Made by a program: the position numbers and the translations under genes. Below, in pieces: positions 25,000 through 31,903 of a stretch of 39,157 nucleotides of DNA. Source of the stretch: Bacillota bacterium (GTDB lineage Bacteria > Bacillota > Clostridia > Acetivibrionales > DSM-1351). Below the pieces are notes generated by a model. The model searched no databases and was not told the origin of the DNA. It was given only the letters and a program-made list of their open reading frames with translations. The stretch spans positions 1-39,157 of the forward strand of contig JAEZUC010000047.1 in the NCBI GenBank assembly GCA_023443515.1, given 5' to 3'. Each line of letters opens with the position of its first letter. Within the stretch, counting starts at the first letter, position 1.

Positions 25000-25034
25000 A
25001 GCAAACTACTGTAACCATACGAGGAAGGGACAGA

Positions 25035-25049
25035 ATGAAGAAAAGATAA
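25035..25049 (+). other. Ribosome site with an immediately interrupted start (M-K-K-R-stop)
   Basis: GAGGAAGGGACAGA is followed by ATG AAG AAA AGA TAA, which looks like the first codons of a secreted-protein gene cut off after four residues. A T-rich tract and the long inverted structure follow directly. It may be a decapitated gene start, or chance. Confidence 0.25.
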
Positions 25050-25069
25050 CTTTTTTTTTATTTTTCTAG

Positions 25070-25297
25070 CCGTACGTGAGTATAAATTGTATCAATGGAA
25101 GCTTGGTTAAAGATATTTGCAGTAGTTTATCGGCGAATAAGGGTATTTTACCGGAAAACCTACCACGACGTAGGTTTTAGCGACACAATGAATCATGGAC
25201 GATGAATGTGAGCGACGGTAAAATATCCTATGATGAGCCGCTAGAAACACATGCAAATATCTTCAAGCAATCATTGATACAATTTTATACGGGAGTA
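25070..25297 (+). ncRNA. Long branched inverted structure: candidate structured RNA or palindromic element
   Basis: The two ends pair over about 60 bases each. GTATAAATTGTATCAATG (25080-25097) pairs with 25272-25290, GCTTG with CAAGC, AAGATATTTGCA (25110-25121) with TGCAAATATCTT, GTTT with AAAC, CGGC with GCCG, and 25141-25153 with 25216-25228 (13 bp with one G-U pair on the plus strand). The tip has a 9-bp hairpin (AAAACCTAC/GTAGGTTTT, 25156-25179) and a second weaker one, giving a three-way junction. No ORF uses it. The G-U pair would be an A-C mismatch in a minus-strand transcript, which favours plus-strand RNA. I cannot match it to a named family. Confidence 0.55.
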
Positions 25298-25305
25298 CAG
25301 GTGTT

Positions 25306-25327
25306 AAAACAAAAAACTTTTTGTTTT
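25306..25327. terminator. AT-rich hairpin, possible bidirectional terminator
   Basis: AAAACAAAAA (25306-25315) and TTTTTGTTTT (25318-25327) form a 10-bp stem with a two-base gap. It could end the structured element on the plus strand and the dedA-like gene on the minus strand, but the stem has little G+C. Confidence 0.45.
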
Positions 25328-25355
25328 GCAACAGCCTTTTCAGATATTATACACC

Positions 25356-25991
25356 TTACTTATCACCCTCATACTTAGGATTATCCAAAAAACGCTTCTT
25401 TATAAAAATTACACCGACAACAATCCCAATCAACACAAAGACGGCTAAAGCAATCATAGAATAAACATCAAAATAACCGGCGATTGTTTCCCAGGCGTTC
25501 CCTGCAACCCGTCCCAGGAAGACTAACACGATGTTCCAAATAAAAGTTCCAATAGTTGTCAGGATTAAAAAGGAATATAGTTCCATTTTAGCTACTCCAG
25601 CGGGTATGGAAATCAAGCTTCGTACAATCGGAACAAAACGACAAAAGAAAACCGCCTTGTTTCCATGCCTCAAAAACCATTTTTCAGCCTTTAATACATC
25701 TTCCTTTTTCAGACGCAGGGCTTTGCATAATCTGCTGTCAAACAACCTTGTAAGACGGTCAGTATTTAAAATACGCCCGATTATATACAAAAAAACTGCG
25801 CCTGTGACAGAACCGATTGTTGCCGCTATTATGACTCCCCAAACGTTCATATTTGTATACGTTGTTAAAAATCCGCCGAAGGTCAAGATAATCTCGGAAG
25901 GTATAGGAGGAAAAATGTTTTCAATGGTTATTAACAAAAAAATACCGATGTAACCAAATTGATTCATGATGTTAAAAATAATTTCCTGCAT
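25356..25991 (-). CDS. DedA family membrane protein
   Basis: 211 residues from ATG 25991 (GAGGAGATT four bases upstream); the frame extends to 26015 without a better site. The DedA/SNARE-associated pattern is clear: a hydrophobic start with IENIFPPIPSEIIL, then GAVFLYIIGRILN, HGNKAVFFCRFVPIVRSLISIPAGVAKM (with the family R-x-x-P-x-x-R signature) and two C-terminal membrane helices. Family knowledge points to phospholipid (undecaprenyl-phosphate or phosphatidylethanolamine type) flipping and membrane homeostasis. The gene lies downstream of a PadR-type repressor gene and shares a GTACTTAAT box with that gene's promoter region, so PadR control is likely. Confidence 0.93.
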   Translation of the reverse strand: MQEIIFNIMNQFGYIGIFLLITIENIFPPIPSEIILTFGGFLTTYTNMNVWGVIIAATIGSVTGAVFLYIIGRILNTDRLTRLFDSRLCKALRLKKEDVLKAEKWFLRHGNKAVFFCRFVPIVRSLISIPAGVAKMELYSFLILTTIGTFIWNIVLVFLGRVAGNAWETIAGYFDVYSMIALAVFVLIGIVVGVIFIKKRFLDNPKYEGDK

Positions 25992-26030
25992 GGTAATCTC
26001 CTCTATTTTAAACAAATTTTACATAATAAT

Positions 26031-26044
26031 ATTAAGTACTTAAT
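26031..26044. promoter_or_regulatory. Perfect 14-bp palindrome, possible PadR operator of the DedA gene
   Basis: ATTAAGTACTTAAT is a perfect palindrome 40-53 bp upstream of the DedA start. Its right half, GTACTTAAT, recurs at 26454-26462 in front of the PadR-type gene, consistent with a shared operator. Confidence 0.5.
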
Positions 26045-26083
26045 CAAAAATGAAAGGCAACCTTTCACACGAAAAGTTACCTT
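26045..26083 (-). terminator. Terminator of the PadR-type gene
   Basis: A 13-bp stem (26054-26066 with 26071-26083, ACAC-complement loop) is fully paired only as minus-strand RNA, where two apparent mismatches become G-U pairs. It is followed on that strand by TCATTTTTGATT. It lies just after the PadR stop codon. Confidence 0.75.
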
Positions 26084-26104
26084 CCCGTAATACTATTTTG
26101 CTCC

Positions 26105-26419
26105 TTAAATGAACTTCTCTACAAGCCGAGCGGTTTGATTCCATTCTGAAGTCAACTGTGCTAATTGCTCGTTACCTAAATCAGTGATTTTGAAATATCT
26201 GCGTCTTCCACCGCCTGTTTCAGTACCCCAATAGGCTTCAATTGCATTATGTTTTTCAAGCCTTTTCAGCGCAAGGTACATAGTGGCCTCCAATATCTCA
26301 AATAAATCACCTGATTTTTTTTTAATTATTTTTGATATTCCATATCCATAGTTATCTTGCTCTTTGAGTACGCTTAATATGAGAATATCTATTGTGCCTT
26401 TGAGCATTTCTTTATTCAA
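26105..26419 (-). CDS. PadR family transcriptional regulator
   Basis: About 104 residues with a TTG start at 26419 preceded by GGTGGTGAG; a TTG five codons earlier lacks a ribosome site, and ATG 26407 is the alternative. The PadR winged-helix pattern is clear: LKGTIDILILSVLKEQDNYGYGI, then FEILEATMYLALKRLEKHNAIEAYWG, and the wing GGGRRRYFKITDLGNEQL. Position 47-48 has Ala-Thr-Met where most PadR proteins have EGTLYP/ATLYP. These are usually repressors of membrane or transport genes and of themselves. The DedA gene follows on the same strand, beyond a terminator. Confidence 0.93.
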   Translation of the reverse strand: MNKEMLKGTIDILILSVLKEQDNYGYGISKIIKKKSGDLFEILEATMYLALKRLEKHNAIEAYWGTETGGGRRRYFKITDLGNEQLAQLTSEWNQTARLVEKFI

Positions 26420-26450
26420 ACTTCTCACCACCAAAAATACTACACGTATT

Positions 26451-26466
26451 TATGTACTTAATAATA
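26451..26466. promoter_or_regulatory. Possible PadR autoregulatory site
   Basis: TATGTACTTAATAATA upstream of the PadR-type gene contains the same GTACTTAAT nonamer as the palindrome before the DedA gene. The remaining intergenic DNA up to 26701 is AT-rich, with no gene or clear structure. Confidence 0.4.
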
Positions 26467-26701
26467 TAGGAAGTCTACACTTTATACTCAACAATGTCAA
26501 GTGCTGAAAACAGGCCACAAAAGTAGCATGTTAAGGGACATAGTTTTTGTATTTTTAAGGCATGTTAATCTATTTTTATACTATAATAAGACGTAATATC
26601 TTGTATCAATATTGTATAATTATGGTGTAATAGAGTTTGTATAAATCATTATTATGATAGCTTCATATGTAACATGGAGGCATAAATGATTTTAAGGGAT
26701 T

Positions 26702-27499
26702 TTACTTTTTACAAATTATTAAACCATGATTACTCATTCCCAAGATGCTTTTTTCTCTGCAACTGGCTAAACAATAATTAAGCCAAGTAGAATACTCTTC
26801 GGCATTCAAACTATCTACAAAATCACTTATCATCGGACTTATACCATCAGTTCCTACATGGTCGATAATTTCAATACCAAATCTTGAGATGAAATTTTCT
26901 ATTTCTATAGGAGTGGTAAAAAAGTTATCTGTCCAGAAACATTCTTTTTCTCCTTCCTTTATAACTCCTGTATGCATTACTTTATCCACAAAATTATTCG
27001 TAAGGAAATTTTTATCCCTTGGCATAACAAAATTCAAGATAAAATGCTTATTTATATATGCAGTTGCTAATATACCACCTTTATTCAATACCCTTAAAGA
27101 TTCTTTAATACATCTTTCTCTATCGATTTCATTTGTAAGATGATACATAGGTCCAAGATTGAGTACTACATCAAAGCTTTCAGATTCATAATTACTTAAA
27201 CTAGTAGCATCTGCCACTTCAGCAGATAAATTAATAGAATTCTCTCTTTGGCTTAATTTTTTATTAATTATATCAACATGTTTTGGAGTTATGTCTGTAG
27301 CAAGTACATTATTTCCTCTATCAGCATAGTAAAAAGAATAAACCCCTGTTCCAGCACCCAATTCAAGAATAGTACTATGAGCTTTTATATGTTGGTTTAG
27401 AATAGTTGTAGTTACCGCAAATTCAACCTTTCTGGCATTATTAGTTGTAAGTCTGCTTTCCTCATCAGAGTTTTTATAAAAGTTTACAATATTATTCAT
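26702..27499 (-). CDS. SAM-dependent class I methyltransferase
   Basis: 265 residues. The start ATG has AAGGGAGATGGG upstream. Motif I, the SAM-binding loop, is ILELGAGTGVYSFYYADRG at about 40-58. The acidic residue after strand 2 is in VLATDITPKHV. Motif II is FDVVLNLGPMYHLTNEIDRERCI and motif III is RVLNKGGILATAYI. This is the Methyltransf_11/25 group, cytoplasmic. The substrate cannot be inferred. It stands alone between AT-rich gaps, and its codon use resembles the neighbouring AT-rich genes. Confidence 0.9.
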   Translation of the reverse strand: MNNIVNFYKNSDEESRLTTNNARKVEFAVTTTILNQHIKAHSTILELGAGTGVYSFYYADRGNNVLATDITPKHVDIINKKLSQRENSINLSAEVADATSLSNYESESFDVVLNLGPMYHLTNEIDRERCIKESLRVLNKGGILATAYINKHFILNFVMPRDKNFLTNNFVDKVMHTGVIKEGEKECFWTDNFFTTPIEIENFISRFGIEIIDHVGTDGISPMISDFVDSLNAEEYSTWLNYCLASCREKSILGMSNHGLIICKK

Positions 27500-27620
27500 A
27501 TAAATCCCATCTCCCTTATATCTTTATAACAAAAGAATATCATATATTTGGGAAATATTGTATATTAAGCACGTGCCACTTAAATATTTTTCAAATAAAG
27601 TACATATGTATGCTAATTAA

Positions 27621-27629
27621 TGCTATAAT
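27621..27629 (+). promoter_or_regulatory. Extended -10 promoter of infC
   Basis: TGCTATAAT is a perfect extended -10 (TGn then TATAAT) about 143 bp upstream of the infC start, giving an AT-rich leader of roughly 135 bases. A second TATAAT at 27674-27679 has no partner. Confidence 0.45.
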
Positions 27630-27771
27630 AAAATGATTACAAAAATAGGAAATCTGATAACTTGAATTTGATTTATAATTTTGTGAAAACTTAATGATAT
27701 CAAATTTAGTGGTATAAAAAGATTTATAAAAAAATTGTAAGTATGCAAAAATATCTATGGAGGTGTTTTTT

Positions 27772-28287
27772 ATTAGGAAAAACCAAGTACCAATAAATGA
27801 AGACATAAGGGATCCAGAGGTTCGACTAATTGACTCGGATGGTGAAATGTTAGGAGTTGTGTCATCAAAGGATGCACAAAACATGGCTATAACAAAAAAT
27901 CTTGATTTGGTAAAGATTGTATCAAATGCAACACCACCCGTGTGTAAAATTATGGATTACGGTAAATACGTATTTGAGCAGGGTAAAAAAGAAAAGGAAG
28001 CAAAGAAAAATCAGAAGGTTGTTTCAATTAAGGAAGTAAGGTTGTCTGCCAAGATTGAAGAGCATGATTTTGACGTCAAGGTTAAAAATGCGTATAAATT
28101 TTTAAAGGATGGGGATAAAGTCAAAGTCAGTATTAGATTCCGGGGCAGGGAAATGAAATATACGTCAGATGGAAAAGAAGTGCTCGAAAAATTCACAGAT
28201 GCCGTTAATGAGGTTGGTACTGCGGAAAGACAGCCAAAGCTTGAGGGCAAAAGTATGATAGTCATACTAAATCCAATCAAAAAGTAG
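27772..28287 (+). CDS. infC: Translation initiation factor IF-3, apparent AUU start codon
   Basis: The family core is unmistakable: NQVPINEDIRDPEVRLIDSDGEMLGVV, then PPVCKIMDYGKYVFEQGKKEKEAKKNQK, IEEHDFDVKVKNAYKFLKDGDKVKVSIRFRGREM, and the C-terminal PKLEGKSMIVILNPIKK. IF-3 binds the 30S subunit and polices start-codon choice. The open frame has an ATG at 27757, but that ATG overlaps the Shine-Dalgarno GGAGGTG. The properly spaced start is ATT at 27772 (six bases after it), giving 171 residues beginning IRKNQ. AUU-initiated infC is known to be autoregulated by IF-3 itself. The usual followers rpmI and rplT are absent. Confidence 0.93.
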   Translation: MRKNQVPINEDIRDPEVRLIDSDGEMLGVVSSKDAQNMAITKNLDLVKIVSNATPPVCKIMDYGKYVFEQGKKEKEAKKNQKVVSIKEVRLSAKIEEHDFDVKVKNAYKFLKDGDKVKVSIRFRGREMKYTSDGKEVLEKFTDAVNEVGTAERQPKLEGKSMIVILNPIKK

Positions 28288-28477
28288 TGAGTCCAGGGAT
28301 ACAAGCATAAAATAGGAAATAATCAAATATTTGTTGTTATATTTAGAATAATATGTTAAGATTAAAGAAGTTAACTAAATATTTATGGATTGATTTTTTG
28401 ATTACAACTCTCTTTAATTTATTGGAGCGGGAAGTTATAAATTATATGATCCAAATAAATTGAGGAGGTATTTAGAT

Positions 28478-28663
28478 ATGGCTGATAAAATAATAACTTG
28501 TAAGGATTGTAATTCACAATTCACTTTCACTGAAAACGAACAGGCTTTCTACAAAGAGAAAGGGTTCGACAATGAGCCTCAGAGATGTCCTGACTGCAGA
28601 AGAGCAAGAAAGCAGCAAAACAACAACAGAGGCGGCGGAAGAAGCTTTGGTAATAGGTGGTAA
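28478..28663 (+). CDS. Small zinc-ribbon protein (zf-trcl type)
   Basis: 61 residues from ATG 28478, which has GAGGAGG nine bases upstream; the frame reaches back to 28460 without a site. Two Cys pairs (CKDC near residue 8 and CPDC near 37) make a zinc ribbon (ITCKDCNSQFTFTENEQAFYKEKGF ... EPQRCPDCRRARK). An Arg/Gly/Asn-rich tail (QQNNNRGGGRSFGNRW) suggests nucleic-acid contact. This matches the probable zinc-ribbon family found in many Firmicutes, often with stress or RNA-related genes. It stands alone and is followed by its own terminator. The function is not known. Confidence 0.87.
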   Translation: MADKIITCKDCNSQFTFTENEQAFYKEKGFDNEPQRCPDCRRARKQQNNNRGGGRSFGNRW

Positions 28664-28669
28664 ATAAGA

Positions 28670-28692
28670 GGAGAGCGTAGGCTCTCCTTTTT
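28670..28692 (+). terminator. Terminator of the small zinc-ribbon gene
   Basis: GGAGAGC (28670-28676), loop GTAG, GCTCTCC (28681-28687), then TTTTT: a classical Rho-independent terminator six bases after the stop codon. Confidence 0.92.
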
Positions 28693-28964
28693 AAATTTCA
28701 GCTACAGAATGAGTAGTCAGAATTCTGTCTCGCTTTATAGATACGGTATTCATTTTACCTGTTGATAAATGCCTTATCTTCTTATGTAAATGTATCATAT
28801 TGTAATCTGTAAAAAGAAGCAAAACAGCGTCTATACCTTTTGTAGAAAAGCCTACAGGGTTTATCCAACGGTAAAGTCTTTTAAGAACACCATACAAATA
28901 ATAGATATAAATCATAATTACACCAAGTTTAATATTTATTTCCTTTCCATAAGAGGACATAAGA
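28693..28964. other. Gap with no convincing gene
   Basis: A 100-codon minus-strand frame (28691-28993) covers most of this gap. It has no ribosome site, its 3' end overlaps the T-run of the terminator, and its 5' end runs into the promoter of the dehydrogenase gene. I do not call it a gene. Nothing else was recognised. Confidence 0.4.
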
Positions 28965-28994
28965 TTGACAAAAAATAAACAAATAAAGTACAAT
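28965..28994 (+). promoter_or_regulatory. Sigma-A promoter of the dehydrogenase gene
   Basis: TTGACA (28965-28970), 18-bp spacer, TACAAT (28989-28994), about 57 bp before the start codon. Confidence 0.7.
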
Positions 28995-29051
28995 CTAATT
29001 ATAGATAAAAATAAACCCTAGGAAAACTATTAGTATAAGGAGAGCTGAATT

Positions 29052-29819
29052 ATGGCAGAATTATTCGATTTAACAGGGAAAATAGCAGTTGTTACCGGAG
29101 CATCCTCAGGTTTAGGAGTTCAATTTGCAATGGCGCTTGCAAAGCAAGGAGCTGATATTGCAATCGTTGCAAGAAGAGTAGAAAAATTAGCAGCAGTAAA
29201 GAAAAAGATAGAGGAACTTGGAGTACGTTGCCTTGCAATAAGATGTGACGTATCAGACAGTGCTGATATAAAGAGTGCGGTTAAAGAGATAAATGAGCAC
29301 TTCGGAACTATTGACATATTGGTAAACAATGCCGGTATTGCGTTAACAGGGCCTGCTGAAGAACAATCAGATGAATTATGGCAGACAATGATGAGTGTTA
29401 ACATAAACGGAGTTTACTATTTTGCCCGTGAAGTTGGAAAGATTATGCTTGAAAAGAAATACGGTAAAATAATAAACATCGGTTCGATTCACAGTACCGT
29501 TGCCATGCCAGGACTTCCTATTACTGCATACTGTACTACAAAAGGAGCAGTAGAAATGCTAACAAAATCACTGGCCAATGAGTGGGCAAAACACGGTATA
29601 ACAGTTAATGCAATCGGCCCTGCATATTTCCCAAGTGAAATGACTGATGATGTTCTTGCAAATGAAGATTTCCATAATCTTATAAAAGCAAGCTGTCCAA
29701 TGGGCAGAACAGGAAGAGACGGAGAATTAGACGGAGCTTTAATTTATTTTGCATCCGATGCATCCAGTTACACAACCGGACAATTGTTGTCAGTTGACGG
29801 TGGTTGGACAACTGTATAA
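29052..29819 (+). CDS. Short-chain dehydrogenase/reductase (gluconate 5-dehydrogenase-like)
   Basis: 255 residues, a standard classical SDR. The NAD(P)-binding motif is TGASSGLG (about 16-23). NNAG lies near 90, the catalytic Ser is in INIGSIHS, and the YxxxK pair appears as YCTTKGA. The C-terminus has SSYTTGQLLSVDGGWTTV. Arg-Arg after strand 2 (VARRVEKL) suggests NADP(H). The start has AAGGAGAGC eight bases upstream. Sequence style resembles sugar-acid dehydrogenases such as gluconate 5-dehydrogenase (IdnO/KduD group), but SDR substrates cannot be set from motifs. It is monocistronic. Confidence 0.93.
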   Translation: MAELFDLTGKIAVVTGASSGLGVQFAMALAKQGADIAIVARRVEKLAAVKKKIEELGVRCLAIRCDVSDSADIKSAVKEINEHFGTIDILVNNAGIALTGPAEEQSDELWQTMMSVNINGVYYFAREVGKIMLEKKYGKIINIGSIHSTVAMPGLPITAYCTTKGAVEMLTKSLANEWAKHGITVNAIGPAYFPSEMTDDVLANEDFHNLIKASCPMGRTGRDGELDGALIYFASDASSYTTGQLLSVDGGWTTV

Positions 29820-29831
29820 ACAGTTTATAAC

Positions 29832-29888
29832 AAAATACAATTCCCATTATTTAAGTTACACAAGCTTATTTTGGGGGTTGTATTTTTT
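29832..29888 (+). terminator. Terminator of the dehydrogenase gene
   Basis: AAAATACAATTCCC (29832-29845) pairs with GGGGGTTGTATTTT (29873-29886) with two U-G pairs on the plus strand, followed by a T-run. The loop is large (27 bases). Confidence 0.65.
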
Positions 29889-29898
29889 TGTGTATTGC

Positions 29899-30603
29899 TC
29901 AAAGACGGTAACGACTTAAAACTGACAAATTATCCGTAATGACCAAGATACCCCAAACTATTAAAAGAATACCGCTGAAAGCTGAGAAAGCAGGAAAGTA
30001 CTTAAGGTAATTTACCAAATAACGGGATACACTGCCAATAGCCAGAGCTGTTAAAAGGAAGGGGATGGATAGGCCAAAAGCAAATAGAAGTAAAAGTAGT
30101 ATTTTTATTCCCATAGTGGACGTATTACCGGTATATTTAAAAATGGATGCTATAACTGGCCCTACACACGGAGTCCAAACTGCCCCAAAAACCATTCCCC
30201 AATAAAATGCACCAAGTCTTTTGTGATGGCTGCCAATAGGAATGAGCTGCTTTTCGTAGTACAGCATTTTTAACCTGAAAAGGCCTGCTGTGTGAAGACC
30301 TAATAGAATAATCAGAGCTCCCCCTATTTTTCGAATAACATTTATATTCTTCAAAAACAAATCCCCAAGAATACTTATAGCAACACCTATTATAATAAAG
30401 ATGAAAGTAAACCCAAAAACGAATGCAATTGACCGGATAATTACATTGAGTTTTGCAGATGCAGGGTTTAGCTCCGGAATGGCCGAGCCCGTAAGATAGC
30501 AAACATAAGCAGGAACAAGAGGAAGCACGCAAGGAGAAAAAAATGTCAGTAGTCCTGCTGACAATATAAAAATCAAAGTAAAGTTATTTGAAATAAAAAT
30601 CAC
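29899..30603 (-). CDS. CcdA/DsbD-like cytochrome c biogenesis transmembrane protein
   Basis: 234 residues with six predicted membrane helices. The family's redox Cys motifs are present: FFSPCVLPLVPAYVCYLTG near residue 25 and VWTPCVGPVIASIF near 150. Such proteins move electrons from cytoplasmic thioredoxin across the membrane to extracytoplasmic thiol proteins or cytochrome c maturation factors. No thioredoxin-like partner gene is adjacent. The called start is a GTG that itself lies in an AGAGGTG sequence resembling a ribosome site. The true start may therefore be a few codons downstream at a non-ATG codon, and the N-terminus is uncertain. Confidence 0.88.
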   Translation of the reverse strand: MIFISNNFTLIFILSAGLLTFFSPCVLPLVPAYVCYLTGSAIPELNPASAKLNVIIRSIAFVFGFTFIFIIIGVAISILGDLFLKNINVIRKIGGALIILLGLHTAGLFRLKMLYYEKQLIPIGSHHKRLGAFYWGMVFGAVWTPCVGPVIASIFKYTGNTSTMGIKILLLLLFAFGLSIPFLLTALAIGSVSRYLVNYLKYFPAFSAFSGILLIVWGILVITDNLSVLSRYRL

Positions 30604-30716
30604 CTCTGTCCAAAAGTACAGTTACTGATTAGTTTCAACAAAAACATAAAACTTACCCGGGGTAAACACAACAATTTATTCCAATACTTATTTTACCAAA
30701 ACAACAATTTAATCTA

Positions 30717-30745
30717 TTGATAATAGAAAAATATGGAAATAGAAT
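30717..30745 (+). promoter_or_regulatory. Promoter of the acyltransferase gene
   Basis: TTGATA (30717-30722), 17-bp spacer, TAGAAT (30740-30745), 33 bp before the start codon. Confidence 0.55.
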
Positions 30746-30778
30746 ATACTTAAATAAATAGAAAGTCAGGTGAAAGCG

Positions 30779-31903
30779 ATGATAAGTATTTATGTGGTAC
30801 TGGCTGCGATTCTCCTTTTTGGAGCAAAAGTCCGTATAAAAAGCTGGGATGACAGTTTTTTATCCCTCGGTAATACAAAGATGTTACAGGGATTCTGTGC
30901 GGTTCTGATTATTATTCATCACATTTCTCAAGTTTTATCTGATTCAAAGCAGTTGTCTCCTTTTAACGAATATGGAGTTTTATTTGTAGGTATATTCTTT
31001 TTCTGTTCAGGTTATGGATTAATAAATAGCTTCAAGACCAAAGATAATTATATGACAGGCTTTTTGGGCAGAAGACTTCCCAATGTATTGGTTCCGTTTT
31101 ATATTACTACATTTATTTATATGGCAATATTTTTACCATTAAGTCCAAAACCTTCTTTAATGCAAATAATTTTGAATCTTACAGGTATACGACTCATTAA
31201 TCCCCATGCATGGTACATAGTGGCAGTGTTAATTTTCTACATAGTCTTTTATTTCATATTCAAATATATAAAAAATGAAAAAGCAGCATTTGTGTCTATG
31301 GCAATATTTATTGTCTGCTATATAGTATTAAGCATTATTCTGAGACATGGCCCATGGTGGTTGCAGGGTGAATGGTGGTACAATACCTGTTTCCTGTTTT
31401 ATATTGGGATGCTGATAGCCAGATTTGAAAAGGGACTGATAGCAATAGTAAAAAAGTACTATGTTGTGATATTGCCTGTAGCCATTGCGGCGTTTGTGGT
31501 TATGTATAAGGTTTCAAATTATACCATTGGAAAATTCTCATATTACGCACAAACTGAAACTGCTTCCGGTTACTCTGAAACCTTGATATGCTTTTTCACT
31601 CAGCTTCCGGCGGTGATTCTTTTTGTAGGGGCTGTTTTTATACTTTGTATGAAAGTTACATTTAGTAATATAATGCTACGATTTCTTTCAAAGATATCAT
31701 TGGAACTGTATCTGATACACTATCTTTTTCTGTTGCTATACAAATCGGAAATAATAAATATTACCAATGACCTCTTGTATGTAACGCTGGTAGTTGTATC
31801 TTCTGTTGCAGTGGCATTCCTGTTGCATATAATCCATAAGCCTATAATTAGAATAATAACTTCAAAAGGAGGAAAGACCAGTGGAAAAAGTACATTCTAT
31901 TGA
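30779..31903 (+). CDS. Membrane acyltransferase, family 3 (OafA/YrhL-like)
   Basis: 374 residues from ATG 30779 (AGGTGAAAG upstream); an ATG three codons earlier has a worse site. About ten membrane helices are visible. The N-terminal catalytic-type motif is NTKMLQGFCAVLIIIHHISQ, with paired His. RxLPNVLVPFYITTF and WYIVAVLIFYIVFYF follow, and the protein ends in ISLELYLIHYLFLLLY. Such enzymes O-acylate (often O-acetylate) envelope polysaccharides or lipids. A second acyltransferase gene, now broken, starts 22 bp before its stop codon, so the two were once an operon. Confidence 0.9.
   Translation: MISIYVVLAAILLFGAKVRIKSWDDSFLSLGNTKMLQGFCAVLIIIHHISQVLSDSKQLSPFNEYGVLFVGIFFFCSGYGLINSFKTKDNYMTGFLGRRLPNVLVPFYITTFIYMAIFLPLSPKPSLMQIILNLTGIRLINPHAWYIVAVLIFYIVFYFIFKYIKNEKAAFVSMAIFIVCYIVLSIILRHGPWWLQGEWWYNTCFLFYIGMLIARFEKGLIAIVKKYYVVILPVAIAAFVVMYKVSNYTIGKFSYYAQTETASGYSETLICFFTQLPAVILFVGAVFILCMKVTFSNIMLRFLSKISLELYLIHYLFLLLYKSEIINITNDLLYVTLVVVSSVAVAFLLHIIHKPIIRIITSKGGKTSGKSTFY

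Noticed and set aside
25216..25260. Hammerhead ribozyme core (TGATGA ... GAAAC near 25230-25248)
   Set aside because: The residues lie in internal loops of the long rod. No stem II of the required form or NUH cleavage context could be built.
28691..28993. Minus-strand 100-codon frame as a gene
   Set aside because: There is no ribosome site; it overlaps a clear terminator at one end and the promoter of the dehydrogenase at the other.
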